A stretch of DNA of 64,000 nt, taken from Effrenium voratum. Taxonomy: Eukaryota > Sar > Dinophyceae > Suessiales > Symbiodiniaceae. Position 1 is the stretch's first letter, and every line of letters starts with the position of its first letter. The stretch is from NCBI GenBank assembly GCA_963377175.1, contig CAUJNA010003751.1, positions 62,001 through 126,000 of the forward strand, given 5' to 3'. Made by a program: the position numbers and the translations under genes. This document shows, piece after piece, positions 33,601 through 42,789 of this stretch. Under the pieces are notes generated by a model. It saw only the letters and a program-made list of their open reading frames with translations. It was not told the DNA's origin and ran no database searches.

Positions 33601-34220
33601 CCCTTTGATTTGAGCCAAATCAGAGCAACTTTGCAGGGTGTGAGCTGCCAGTGCAGTCGCAACCAGGGAGCAATGGATACATGACTTTGGTCGCAATCCC
33701 TCTCCTTCTGGCTGGCTCCCGCTGTGTTTTGCTATGTGGCCTGGAAACAACACAGCTCAGCAAGCAGGCTAAGGCAATTCTTGTTCGAGCCCAGGCTATA
33801 CCACCCACACGTGGACTGGGGACACGGAGCCGATGCCTCACTTTTTCTGGCCGGCCAACGCATAGCCACGGTCCTGGTTTACCTGACAGACATCCCAGGC
33901 AGCTGTGCCCTGGCAGAATCGTCCGCGTTCCGTTCGGATCCTGGCCGCCTGACAGCATCCGGACCCCGAGTATTTTGTTGGTGGCTGCGTATGGTGGTTT
34001 CATGCATTTTTTTTTTCTTTTCTTTTTTTCTCCGGGGCGTTTGTGGCGCCGAGGCCTCGGGGGCTGCACCCACTTCCCCCATCTCAGGGACCGGGAGCCC
34101 GAAGGCCTCCGCATCGTGCCGGTGAAGGGCGCCGCCTGCGCCTGGCCCAACGTCTCCCGGGAGGGCATGCCGCTGGTCGAGACGGAGCACGCCGCCGAGC
34201 CCTTGGAGGCCGGCGTGACG
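21670..34220 (+). CDS. Prolyl 4-hydroxylase-like 2OG-Fe(II) dioxygenase, interrupted by a retroelement
   Basis: Four exons join in frame into the core of a P4H-type dioxygenase (2-oxoglutarate and Fe(II) dependent hydroxylation of proline). 21670-21744 gives RAARLVGLAPEFAEPPQL. 33454-33473 gives VRYKPGQ. 33795-33898 gives LYHPHVDW..RIATVLVYLTDIP, with the HxD iron ligands at 33808-33816. 34054-34220 gives LGGCTHFPHL..VPVKGAACAWPN..TEHAAEPLEAG, with the distal His ligand at 34188-34190. The order EPPQL-VRYKPGQ-LYHPHVDW-LGGCTHFP is that of the family. All three introns start GC and end AG. The first (21745-33453) contains the whole 11-kb retroelement and would be about 660 bp without it. Upstream N-terminal exons and the last exon (co-substrate Lys, NxW) were not found. 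Whether the gene is still spliced is unknown. Confidence 0.75.
21991..22111 (+). repeat. Split direct repeat A1 (121 bp)
   Basis: Identical by eye to A2 (28365-28485). Contains nested inverted repeats AATGCTTGA/TCAAGCATT (22035-22043, 22069-22077) around AATGGCA/TGCCATT (22048-22054, 22057-22063), and a second palindrome TGGGTTCC-T-GGAACCCA. Includes GCCATTTTGGCTCAAG at 22058-22073, the 3' 16 nt of the dinoflagellate spliced leader. Confidence 0.9.
22154..25557 (+). pseudogene. Left ORF of retroelement: zinc-finger protein, frameshifted
   Basis: Begins ATG 22154 (MASSATSATSFELIEDQ) and ends TAG 25555-25557 (AILKGGSR), but the coding signal hops between frames about eight times, for example near 22505, 23310, 23445 and 24960. 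Recognisable parts are an acidic N-terminus; LVDLPDLFPVLPASAATLLR; a four-cysteine cluster CKACGTGWPEAAKQCWVC (about 22879-22932) like a small zinc ribbon; a charged helical block (KKEELHKALREPTPEEASAR); TFKYIYSAWTTFPLIVKTQR; and a second CxxC (YMCRFCKGF). An inverted copy of about 300 bp interrupts it at 24090. Probably a structural or nucleic-acid-binding protein of the element. Frameshifts may be true decay or consensus-sequence errors in G-runs. Confidence 0.55.
24090..24690. repeat. Fold-back inverted repeat, ~300-bp arms
   Basis: Left arm about 24090-24387 is the reverse complement of right arm about 24407-24690, with a spacer of about 20 bp (GTTCTTCTGGGCGAGGGGTG). The right arm lacks two short stretches present in the left (inside the HSKEEWSY and TFLAAKNF codons). 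The sense-strand coding frame runs through the right arm and the left arm encodes the same peptide on the minus strand. Confidence 0.85.
25558..25985. other. Non-coding spacer inside the retroelement, G-run rich
   Basis: Between the zinc-finger ORF stop and the recombinase ORF. Several runs of six or more G, and one copy of the 17-nt GC-rich motif at 25617-25633. No ORF supported. Confidence 0.5.
26085..28368 (+). CDS. Tyrosine recombinase of the retroelement (two frameshifts)
   Basis: Catalyses DNA strand exchange for circular element integration. The first block, from ATG 26085 (MARVSTKFLMRPPYTRLW), is a helical N-terminal region to about 26855; one frame slip then gives the core. Catalytic residues seen: box I Arg in GCSARFNDLQ (codon 27194-27196), the Lys of AWQTKT, H-x-x-R in LTWHSFR (27557-27568) and, after a second slip near 27590, the nucleophile Tyr in ESTADVYVREKRN (27663-27665). 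The R-K-HxxR-Y set is complete, as in DIRS/Ngaro/Crypton recombinases. The frame then continues through an acidic tail (DSDSSADSGSETDD) into B1. Frame slips at 26855 and 27590 may be decay or sequence errors. Confidence 0.75.
28266..28368 (+). repeat. Split direct repeat B1 (103 bp)
   Basis: Identical by eye to B2 (32934-33036). Contains GGCACCA/TGGTGCC (28292-28298, 28337-28343) enclosing GATAA/TTATC (28311-28315, 28321-28325), a hairpin of about 50 nt. Overlaps A2 by the TTTG core. Confidence 0.9.
28365..28485 (+). repeat. Split direct repeat A2 (121 bp)
   Basis: Internal copy of A, directly joined to B1 through TTTG. Carries the same spliced-leader-like 16-mer at 28432-28447 and the same nested hairpin as A1. 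Confidence 0.9.
28515..29962 (+). CDS. Gag-like protein of the retroelement right half
   Basis: From ATG 28515 (MAAAPAKPPEEVPAAIKEDV), 30 bp after A2. A largely helical region of about 310 residues (AALGASGYVTVEDLADRWNT; RQLERLHLTFRTTLLMCTAA) is followed by a basic Lys/Gly/Ser linker (TKGKSKSKAPKVWQTQWEKP). After a frame slip near 29465 there is a Cys/His finger CPGSCGRSHNC (C-x3-C-x3-H-x-C) and a Pro/Arg-rich tail to 29962. This helical plus basic plus zinc-knuckle plan is typical of retroelement gag proteins that package RNA. The assignment is by architecture, not sequence identity. Confidence 0.6.
29970..30790 (+). pseudogene. Methyltransferase-like domain of the retroelement, frameshifted
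   Basis: Blocks in order but in different frames: LILLYAGKDDAGALDAYLHA and EYIWAVDIRRNLGHDML (a nucleotide-binding-like strand-helix start), AGKVAFVGGGPNCRTWSILR, GGPPPVRGR, FLEHPMDP, FDECRLGQVVVKSTTLSTDL, and a late RYPEQMMQGLAAAI. GGPNCRTWS resembles the catalytic loop of DNA cytosine methyltransferases (usually GPPC), and DIRS-type elements commonly carry a methyltransferase domain next to RT, so I infer a degenerate or divergent methyltransferase. The Pro of the usual PC pair is Asn here. At least four frame slips. Confidence 0.45.
30960..33071 (+). CDS. Reverse transcriptase-RNase H of the retroelement
   Basis: The RT begins with frame-slipped blocks (AKICVLTSPWGDKLQESLSL, FLEEVPMGMVDGPL, GPLAGIDEGDKIRTIYDGSV, 31190-31685), then a clean 437-codon frame from 31758. 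Seen there: motif A LKADVTKAHR (Asp 31857-31859), the GTYGMASAQSYWGR region, motif C FVDD at 32058-32069 and connection KKTHLAEVNTWLGFVV. RNase H residues: Asp in WGCSDAS, Glu in IAALEM, Asp in GSDNQG. FVDD and the RT-RH layout match DIRS-type elements. The RNase H C-terminus (AANHVGPWGP..) is cut short, and the frame runs directly into B2, ending at 33071. It copies element RNA into DNA. Confidence 0.75.
32934..33036 (+). repeat. Split direct repeat B2 (103 bp), right end of the element
   Basis: Identical by eye to B1. Ends in the TTTG core; host intron sequence (GGATGAACAG) follows. Confidence 0.9.
33037..33453. other. Host intron sequence right of the retroelement
   Basis: Remainder of the large P4H intron. 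It contains CCCCGCAGCTG at about 33433-33443, also present at the end of the upstream exon (to 21744). Confidence 0.5.
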
Positions 34221-34239
34221 GCGTGTGTTGCGCTTCCTG

Positions 34240-35190
34240 TCGGTGTGGAGTCGCGCGAGACACGGGTGGCAAGGTAGGTGATAGGGAATGTGCGACAGCG
34301 GCCGAGATTGTTGCTTTCTTGCCGGGCAGGTGAAGCCGCAGATGATGCAAGAGGAGGAACCGCAGAAGGTGGCCCTGAATCTTTGGGTTCGGGACCGGCC
34401 TGTGCCCTGGGTTTCATGAGAGGAAAAGAAGAGCCGCCCTGCATCGCCTCAATCAAAGGCGGTGCTGATTGCATGCGCGTAGAGCAGAAGCTCCTTGGAT
34501 CTCGGGAAGGCTCAGCAAGTTTTGAGATTGCGGCCGAAGCGAGGTACTTGTCCCTTGCTGAGGTTTCGGCGTTGAAGTCCCAAAAGGGCCCTTTGGGAGA
34601 GACACACAGGATCTGGACATTTTAAGTGTTCTTGGGATTGCCAATCAAGGGGCAGCACCAAACCCCTTTTTCGAACCCCTTTCAAAGTGCTCCGAATCCT
34701 TTGTGGCGGAATCACAAAGCCAAACAGTCCAGCCATGAGAATGTTCGTTTGAAATCATTGTGACGAAACAGGACATCTTCAGCGTGCTTGTCAGCATTTG
34801 TGAAGTGCAGCCAGTGAGGATCACATCGAAGGCTTCTGAGGCCTTCTGGTGCTGTATGAGGTTTTGGCTCAATTAGGAGGCGGTGGATGTACCAAGCTTA
34901 ACAGATTCCGTCTGCTCAGAAGGAAGCCACAGGAAAACACCGCCAAACTCAGGCATGTGTTAGTCGAAGCTCACAGGGATTTAGAGAAACACACAACATG
35001 TTTGTTCAGCTAAATCGAACCTCAGCCACAGTCAGCTGGATTTATACAGGCCACAAACAAACACATCGCAGTTGGGATGCCTGCCGGCTTCATGGGCACA
35101 CATAGGCTCGTTTCTTGATGCTTGATCAGAGACCTTTGTGCAAGCTTGGCTCGATGATTTTCGTGTCTAAAGCTGAATGAGATGCTTGCT
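34240..35190. other. No recognised gene
   Basis: Searched for the last P4H exon (Lys plus NxW) without success. Confidence 0.4.
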
Positions 35191-35228
35191 GTGGCCGATT
35201 CGAATCGACCGCTTCCGCGGCCAGGGCC

Positions 35229-36540
35229 CATGTCTGACCGCCAGAGCTGTGAGCTGGATGTGGTGGCCGGCCTGAACGAGAACTGCAGCTGCGCCGAAGT
35301 GGAGGCAGTGAGATGTGGGGTGCAAAGCTGACCTCTCTCCAAGGGTGTCCAACTTGGCAAGTTGGATGGGGCAGCAGAGCTCGCAAGACTGCGCCAGGAA
35401 CTCTTCGGCAAATATGGCAAGGCACCTCGTTCGGACTGGCGAATCCTGGGAAAGGGGCTGCCAAAAACCTGGCAACTGGCATTTGCATGTCGTCAAAGGG
35501 CTAGGTGGGGAAACATGTTGAAGATTTCATGTGGTCCCGCGGCTGTTCTGGCTGAAGTTTGCAGAAACACTGACATGCTAAACACATGGTGTATTTTCGA
35601 AGGGCCAAAAGGATGGCACAGTAGCTGAGCCTGCTTCCTTGTTTGGTGCTGGAGAGCGGTTCGTTTCACACTGCGCAAACATTGTAGGACATGATTGACA
35701 TGACCAGTTCTATCTTAGGACCACATGCACGACACAGACAAGCTCAAGTTGTTTTGGCAAGGATGGCCTCGTGGCCAGTGACCAGGTCCTGTTAGCAGAT
35801 CTTGGCCAGGTGGACTACGTCTTTCTCCCACCTCCCCAGCTGCGGCGGCATGAGCCCAGCTTCATCAGGCCGCCCCGCTGGGCCGCTCCCTGTCAGTTGT
35901 TTGCTTTTCGGGCTGCAATCGGGGGGCTTAGGGCCATGGGGCCTGAATCTTGTAAAGAGAGCGCCCCTTGCATCAGGATGCAAGCGTAGTCCAAGTGAGC
36001 AGTCCATAGAGGGATTGTTCTGGGCAATGCTGGTGTTTCAGAGCAACATACATTAGATTCGATCCGATTCGTCAGGTTTCGATAGGACCTGCAAAGGGCT
36101 GGGGAGTAGCCGCTTGTGCAGAGATGCCATGCATTTGGAGGTTACTTACCCCTTGATCAGCCAGGTGGATTGAGTACTCAATAGCTTTCCCCTCATATAC
36201 TTGTCAGGGTAACTGTCACGAATTCCTTCCATGCAAGCTTCGAGAACTAGCTCTTAACCTGCTAGGTTGGTGGATCACTTTACATTGCTCATGTTCTTTT
36301 TTGTTTTCACAGAAAGCGCACGACGGTCCATGTCTCGTGTATGTACCGTCCATGTGGGGCAGCTGCCAGGTTCTGGGATGCTGGAGGGGCGCTGGCAGTG
36401 TACAATGCCTCCAAGGAGGGCAGCGTCCGGAGCCGAGACTTCGCGGAGCTCGGTGTCGGTTTCCGCTTGCTCGCCTCGTTTGGCGAACACGGCGAACACT
36501 CTGCTTGCATATTTCCAGTTGGAAAGGCACAGCGCAAATG
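35229..36540 (+). CDS. Possible gene with a Tudor-like exon
   Basis: Coding-like + strand segments: SDRQSCELDVVAGLNENCSC (about 35231-35325), KLDGAAELARLRQELFGKYG (about 35358-35430), LADLGQVDYVFLPPPQLRRH followed by FIRPPRWAAPCQLFAF (about 35790-35910) and FWDAGGALAVYNASKEGSVR (about 36369-36440). The third resembles a Tudor domain (V..DxGxxDxVxxxxLR..F...P..A..C.L), which binds methylated Arg/Lys ligands. I could not place joins or starts and the segments may belong to more than one gene. Confidence 0.3.
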
Positions 36541-36826
36541 ACGAGTGCGGCATTGTGCTTGCATGAGATCATCTTTTGGTGTCCGACGTTTGCCTGGGCT
36601 CAAGATAGCAAGCCACAGGGACAGCGGCCGGTTCGGCCCCGCTGTTGATCCGACGTCCGCATCCCTCAGCACAAGGCTGGGTCCAAGCAGCCAGTTGTCA
36701 TGCAAGGCATGTCGAAAAGCAGACGAGGAAAGGACGTGATGTTGTTTGGAGATGTTCCAGCACGGGACAAGCTTATTGGTAATTTGTTGTTCATTTTGAG
36801 AGGACATGGCGGGGCCTACACAATAT

Positions 36827-36853
36827 CCCCTATTTTGTAACAACAAATAGGGG
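36827..36853. repeat. Perfect 9-bp inverted repeat (CCCCTATTT/AAATAGGGG)
   Basis: Arms 36827-36835 and 36845-36853 around a 9-nt loop. No flanking gene; could be a small element end or a hairpin. Confidence 0.6.
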
Positions 36854-36859
36854 CTACCC

Positions 36860-39060
36860 AATTGAACCAGCCATATTATCTGTGGCTCATATGCCAAAAT
36901 AGTCTGACCAACTAGGGCCTTTGGCCCACTTGCTGTTCAGATTGCAAGCAGAGACGGAGACGCATTGACAAATCCAAACGCAAACAAAAACACTCGCGCG
37001 CAAGACCGGTACACGTCAGGCATACAGAGAGCCACAAACAAAAGCACAAGAACAGCACAGACACAGCTTAGCTCTGTTTCTACTTTTTGGGATATGGCAT
37101 CCAGGTGGCCAAAGTTCCCCCATTTGCCAGTGCAGTGACCAACAGGATGCAGGGCGAAGTGCCGAAGGCTGGACGGGCACTGTGCGATTGCCTTGATTGG
37201 CTGCTCTGTCCCTCAGGAAGGTGGGAAAGAGAACACGCCGCCATGCAAGAAACGCAAGAGCGCGCCTTTGCTCAATGTCGCGGATGAATTTTAGTACCAG
37301 ACACAAACAGGTCTCTCTGATTTGATGGAACAGTACAAGCTTTTTTCGCGTTTGGCTGGTTCATTTGTTCTTTTTGTTTGTATGATTCCACGGCCTCTGA
37401 CGGGTTTGCAATATGAACCAGAATCATGATGATGCCGATTGAACCTGGACTTGAGTGCATGTTCATATTCGTCACTTTCACATTGTTAACTATCTTATCA
37501 CTTGCGAATGTAAGCATCATGTTCTCATGGACATGCACACGGACACAATACGCTTCCAACCCGGGCGATCTGGCAGCCGGGGATTCGGTCCGGAAGCAAC
37601 ACGTGCGACCCAAATGCCCAACATGCTGACATTCGTTGCCCGGGTAGCGCAGCAGACAAACAATATGAACACTCGACTTCTCAACGTTGACCTGTTTTGC
37701 AATGCCACGGATCATAAGTTACAAGACGAAGTCATGGAAACTTTCTCCGTCCCATCCCTATGAGCAGTTTCTGTTCGGATTTCGCGGCAGGCCTGACTTT
37801 AAGGGAATTGTATTCTTTCTTTCTTTTTGAAATGCCAATGTGTGTTAGATATTTCAGGCATCCTGCCCGGGTCTGTGCGAGCCGTTGGGTATGCATGATG
37901 TTGCAAGTCTGTGTGGGCATCACACATGTGTGTGTGTGTGTCTCTGTTTGTGTGTGTGTTTCGCTATTTCATAGGTCCGCGTCTGGTTCCAAACCAGCAA
38001 TCGAATTGCCGTGTTCGGCCTGCAAAATCTTGCCGACTGAGGGGGAGAAAGGAAAGGGATGCTCGGCAGCAACCCGATGCGATTGACATTTGCGCAGATG
38101 TGAAAACGCAGATCTTGCCGCCCTGCATGACCTTGTTGCTTGTTTTGGGTCAAATCAACATTGCGACCCGAATAAACCCCGTATTTCTCCAACCCTGTGG
38201 GAATACCATTATGGCATGTTGTTCGGTTAGAGGCCGTACGACCCAAACAATCCTCATACGTGCCACCATCCAATTTTGGCAAGCACATGTGTTCTCCCCC
38301 CCATCGAAGACTCGATGTTCACATTCGTGCTACACGGAGAAACAGAGTGTTGCGGATGCTCGGGCGTCAAGTGCAGAGTCTGGCCTTGCTGTGTGTGTCA
38401 ATGCTCAGATGGGGTACTCAAATGCTGAACTGATTGGTTCCCGACTCCATTAGGAAACATGCCTGGCAAAGCGGAAAATCGACAGCTAGACAAAGTGCAT
38501 GTGCCTGGAAGGGCACTAGAAATCAGACGGCCGTGTCCTCAGACAGACTATTCGTATTGCTCATATTCTTTGCTGTTGAAACCAAACTACCACCCAACCA
38601 CTACCTCGAAATATAATTTGATTCTCGACCTCCAACGTTTTGACTCTTCAGTGCTGGTCCACTAGAGGGTCCCCTCATAAAAATACAAACTCGTTTGAGT
38701 TCCCGACAGCGCCAAGGAGAGAAAGGCTTCGAGACTCTGAGCCCTCGAGATTTGCAGCCGGCGCCGCCCGAGGCGCACGTAGGGACGAGCTGGAGAGACA
38801 AGAAAGGGGAGAAGGGGGAGAACTCAGATACGATTTCAAGCCTTGCCTTGGCAAAAAGCAAAAACAATTGGTTCTGCCGTTTCAGAAGGAGGGCGCCCGC
38901 AGCAGCAACTATCCAAGAGCTCTGGCTTGACAAGGCTGAGATCTTGAGGTTGATCGGCCAGTGAAGTTTTTGGGCTCCCCCCTCCCCACGTTACCAAGTT
39001 ACAACTCAGAGTGAAGCAATCCAAGCCAAGCAAAGCGGGCAGTCCAAGCGATGCGCCGTG
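36860..39060. other. No recognised gene; (GT)n near 37926-37962
   Basis: Short overlapping frames only. A GT-rich microsatellite lies at 37926-37962. Confidence 0.4.
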
Positions 39061-39372
39061 AGGACATGGCCCTGGGCACTGAGATCCCCTGGTTCTCGCT
39101 GAATGACGGGGGAGGGGGGCGGTGGGGCATCGGGCCCAGACTGCCATTGGTATTGCGTCTCTGGGATGTCTGCAAGGGGTAGCCTGCGAGTTGTTGTGTT
39201 GCTTGGGGAGATCTTCAACCATACTGCTGCGAGCTGCTGCGAGCAATCAAATCAGGCGCGGGACAGATAGCATTTTTGCACCCAACACATCTCCCTCAGA
39301 TTTGCCTTGTACGGACCTCCGCTGCAACAAAAGGGTTCAGCCTCAACTCCTTGGTTCCCGGCCAGTGTTGAG

Positions 39373-42300
39373 TCCGTGAGGACATCGACGTTGGCAAGCG
39401 CCTGGGCGCCGGGAAGTTCGGCTCCGTCTACGTCGCGCGCTGCCGTCGGACAGGCAGGCCGCCAATAGCCGCCCATCCCAAATGCCAAACCCATTTGGAA
39501 AAGGACCGTTGCTCTGTTCCATGACAATATGTTGACACATCGCTACCAAACAAATTGTATCAAGAGTCAGTGTGAAGACAACAGGCCATTGGCCAGAAGG
39601 TTTTGGCTTCTGTTTGAGAATCGGAATACCTATCAAGGACTTCAACACTGGTTACACATTTTCCAGCTTGCCATGCAAGTGCAATAATGGTGCAATTGCA
39701 CCGGCGCAACATTTGCTGACCAACAGTCTCAATATCGGCGAACCCAGTCGGCAGCACCCATGCGCAGTGCCAATGCTCGGTGTCAAATGGAAACCTTTGC
39801 AACCAATGTGAGCATGGACAAGAGTGGCCACAGAGGAGTTGTATCCAGCCATTAGCATGTCGCACTTTGACCTTTCAGGATCATGCCAGGGCTCCTTCGA
39901 CCTGGCCGCAATGTCTGCTTTGCCTTTGCATGTCTATGGGGCGCTGGGCAGTGTTTCCATCATGGAGTTGCAACCGGGGAGTTCGTCCAACGTGGGTGTG
40001 TGATGGCTATCTGCCCGGATCGAAACCTGCCTGCTGGATGAAAAGGGGATGTGCTGAAGGGATCATCAACCAGCAGTGTCTTATTGTGTACTAACATGGC
40101 GACATTCTAAAGTGTTCGCTTCGGCAAGCGGAGCAGCTGAACAGGCTTTGGCCCTGCTGACTCGCCCCACGGCCGGGGCTTTGGACCCCTGCCTCAGACC
40201 CCAAAAACCTCATGATACATTCACCACCTCGAGTGATTTTTCTGTGACTGTCGGACTCGGGATAAAGCAATCCATCGGAATCCATCGGAATCCATCGAAA
40301 TCAAGGCAGCATTGCAGTCTAGTGTTGCAGGCTTCATCTTTGCCCTGAAAGTGCTGGACAAGCGCCAGCTGATCAAGCATCGAGTAGAGCACCAGCTTAG
40401 GCATCGCGGGCTCGTGCTTTTGTGATTTCCTGCATCTCGCCGGGATGCATATCACAGCTTGCAGGCGCGAAATCGAGATCCAGTCCCACTGTCGCCATGT
40501 CAACATTCTGAGATTGTACACATTCTTCCACGACGAGCCGCTCTGCTGCATGCAGGGCTTGCGGGATTGTTTCAATTCCTTCGCCTACCATCCGCCATCC
40601 TTGCCATCCCTGCCATCCTTGCCATCCTTGCCATCCTTGCCGCCATGCCAGCCGTTCTTCAGCGCTTGTCACGAAGCATCACTCCCCAGGAAGCGTGTCT
40701 ACCTCTGCCTAGAGATGGCTCCTGGCGGGGAGCTTTACGGCTTGCTCCAGAGCCGCGGGACCTTCTCCGAGGCGAGGGTTCGCCACAGAGCTGACGCCCA
40801 GAGAACGGGGAGACGGAAGGGGTTGGCCTGAAGCCTTTGTGCTCGTGTTGGTTTTTGCTGTGAGAGCAATGGGGCACAACTCGTTTCGGGACAATCGCTG
40901 CTTATGAAGGGCTTGCCCGCTTGACGGCATGATGTGTCAAGGGTATGTTGGTGTAGATATATATTTATATACTCATATGTATATATATATATGTGTATAT
41001 ATATATATACACATGCAAATATGTATATATGTATATATGTATATATGTATATATGTATATATGTATATATGTACATATGTATATGTGTATATATGTATAT
41101 ATGTATATATGTATATATGTATATGTATATATGTATATGTATATATGTATATATATATAGATATCGTTACACTTGGCAAGCCCCGGTGCTCACCGGGACC
41201 ACCCCTTCCTTGCAGGCTCGATCCGCGTGGTACTTCAAGCAGATGGTCGAGGTACAGGGCTCCGGCTAGGAAGCCAATCTCTTGAAACTCATTTGAGCGG
41301 GCAAATTTCTACTGAGTCTAGGAGAAGATATCGTAGGTGGTGAGACACCCAATGCCTCTTGCTGGCTGCCAGGCCATCCAGTATTGCCACTCCAAGCACA
41401 TCATCCATAGGGACATCAAGCCTGAGAATATCCTGATTGGCTTGAAAGACACACTGAAGATCGCGGATTTCGGGTGGGCGGTCCATGCGCCAACATCTCG
41501 GCGAGACACCTTCTGCGGCACGTTGGATTACCTGCCCCCAGAGATGGTTGTCAACAAGAAGTACCACAGTGACTTTTTTGCACTTGAGGCTTTTTGACGC
41601 TGCCAGCGCTTGTTGACACTTGCACGTTTCAGTTGTTGCTTTGTGCAGCCTTTGCAGCATCAGCACCAGGAGTTTTACTGTTTGATAGATCATGTCGCCT
41701 CCTTGACAGCAAGTCAACCAGGGGGAAGACATGCACAGCGTTCCACGTTTTGGATCAAGCGCATGAAAAAACAGCGCACTTTCTTGGAGCTAGGGCTTGG
41801 GAGAGCACTGCCAATCCTTGTTTGCTGGTGCTGCATGTTGCTGCTGTAGTATGAACTCCAAGCCTTGCTTGCGTTTAAGCTGCAATTGCCTGGCACTCGA
41901 GATGCCCATGTTGTGACCCGCTTGTTTTTGTTTTGCCTTTTGGAGCGCTCTCAAGGCCTTCAACGTGGAATATGAAGGAAGGATGTACTGTAGTATTGTA
42001 ATCCTCTGTCAACACGAAGAGGCATATTTGCAGTCCCCCAAAAGTGAATGGCCACAGCAAAGGCCGAGTTGACATTTGGGGCCTCGGCGTGCTCCTCTAC
42101 GAGTTCATGGTGGGCAAGCCTCCCTTTGAGGACTGCTTTTTCTCGCAGCTATTTTGGCACTTGGGGCATAATGGTGCATGATGAGGCATGATGGGGTATG
42201 TTTGGTGTTGATGGCGCATCATCGTGTATGATGGGATGCTTGGGCGTGCTTGAAGGACCAGAGTGAGAAGGGCACCTACCGCAAGATCAAGATGGGAAAT

Positions 42301-42658
42301 CCGCAGTTTCCGCCTAGCATGACCAAGGACCGATATGTTTGCTTTGAGCTGCAAGCGGCTTCTCACGAGCTTGTGTCTTCCCAGGAAGCCAAGGACCTCA
42401 TTGCCAAGCTGCTGAACAAGAGACTCGGCTGTTCTTTCCAATAGCTTGTGTCAATGCACGGTGAGTGAGGTCCAGCCTCCTTTGTGCCCTGAGTCGTGTG
42501 CTCAAGCCCTGGGCATTGTGAGGAACCCAGCGGAGCGCTTGACGCTGGACGAGGTTCTGGCACATCCCTGGATCGCGCTCAATTGCACGGGTGCCTTGGG
42601 CTTTAGGATGTGGGGTGCTTGGGGCTTTGCGATGTGGGGTGAAAAGGTGGTGATTTGA
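39373..42658 (+). CDS. AURK: Aurora-type serine/threonine protein kinase, ten exons
   Basis: Mitotic kinase. Exons: 39373-39453 ([20 protein letters not shown], glycine loop), 40331-40400 ([23 protein letters not shown]-binding Lys), 40465-40536 ([18 protein letters not shown], alpha-C Glu), 40690-40771 ([20 protein letters not shown]), 41216-41251 ([12 protein letters not shown]), 41373-41569 ([44 protein letters not shown]), 42058-42130 ([25 protein letters not shown]), 42256-42327 ([18 protein letters not shown]), 42385-42419 ([12 protein letters not shown]), 42523-42658 ([17 protein letters not shown], then a Gly/Trp-rich end). The [15 protein letters not shown] loop and [13 protein letters not shown] are Aurora signatures. 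HRD, DFG, Lys and Glu are all present, so it should be active. Introns start GC (four), GT, GA (three) and one unclear at 41570. No start codon assigned; MRREDMALGTEIPWFSLND at about 39051-39107 may be part of the N-terminus. Confidence 0.88.
40268..40302. repeat. Tandem 11-bp repeat (GGAATCCATC)n in Aurora intron 1
   Basis: Three near-identical units of CAATCCATCGG type shortly before exon 2. Confidence 0.7.
40598..40650. repeat. (CCATCCTTG)n minisatellite in Aurora intron 3
   Basis: About five 9-bp units of CCATCCTTG/CCATCCCTG inside the 153-bp intron 40537-40689. Confidence 0.85.
40955..41160. repeat. (TATATG)n/(TATG)n microsatellite in Aurora intron 4
   Basis: About 200 bp of TATATATG/GTATATAT units within the 444-bp intron 40772-41215. 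Confidence 0.9.
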
Positions 42659-42665
42659 AAATTCA

Positions 42666-42775
42666 GATTTGGGTATGGGTCAAAATTAAACCAACAGGGG
42701 ACCGCAGGTTTTAGTCCATACTTCCATTTGCCAGGGATCCATTTTGGGGTCCTATTTCTGACCCACAGCCATTTG
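42666..42775 (-). repeat. Diverged copy of the dispersed ~120-bp repeat
   Basis: Retains GGGTCAAAA, ATCCATTTTGGGG and TGACCCACAGCCAT blocks in the order of the minus-orientation copy at 20701. Confidence 0.4.
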
Positions 42776-42789
42776 ACGGGGCATGGTCA

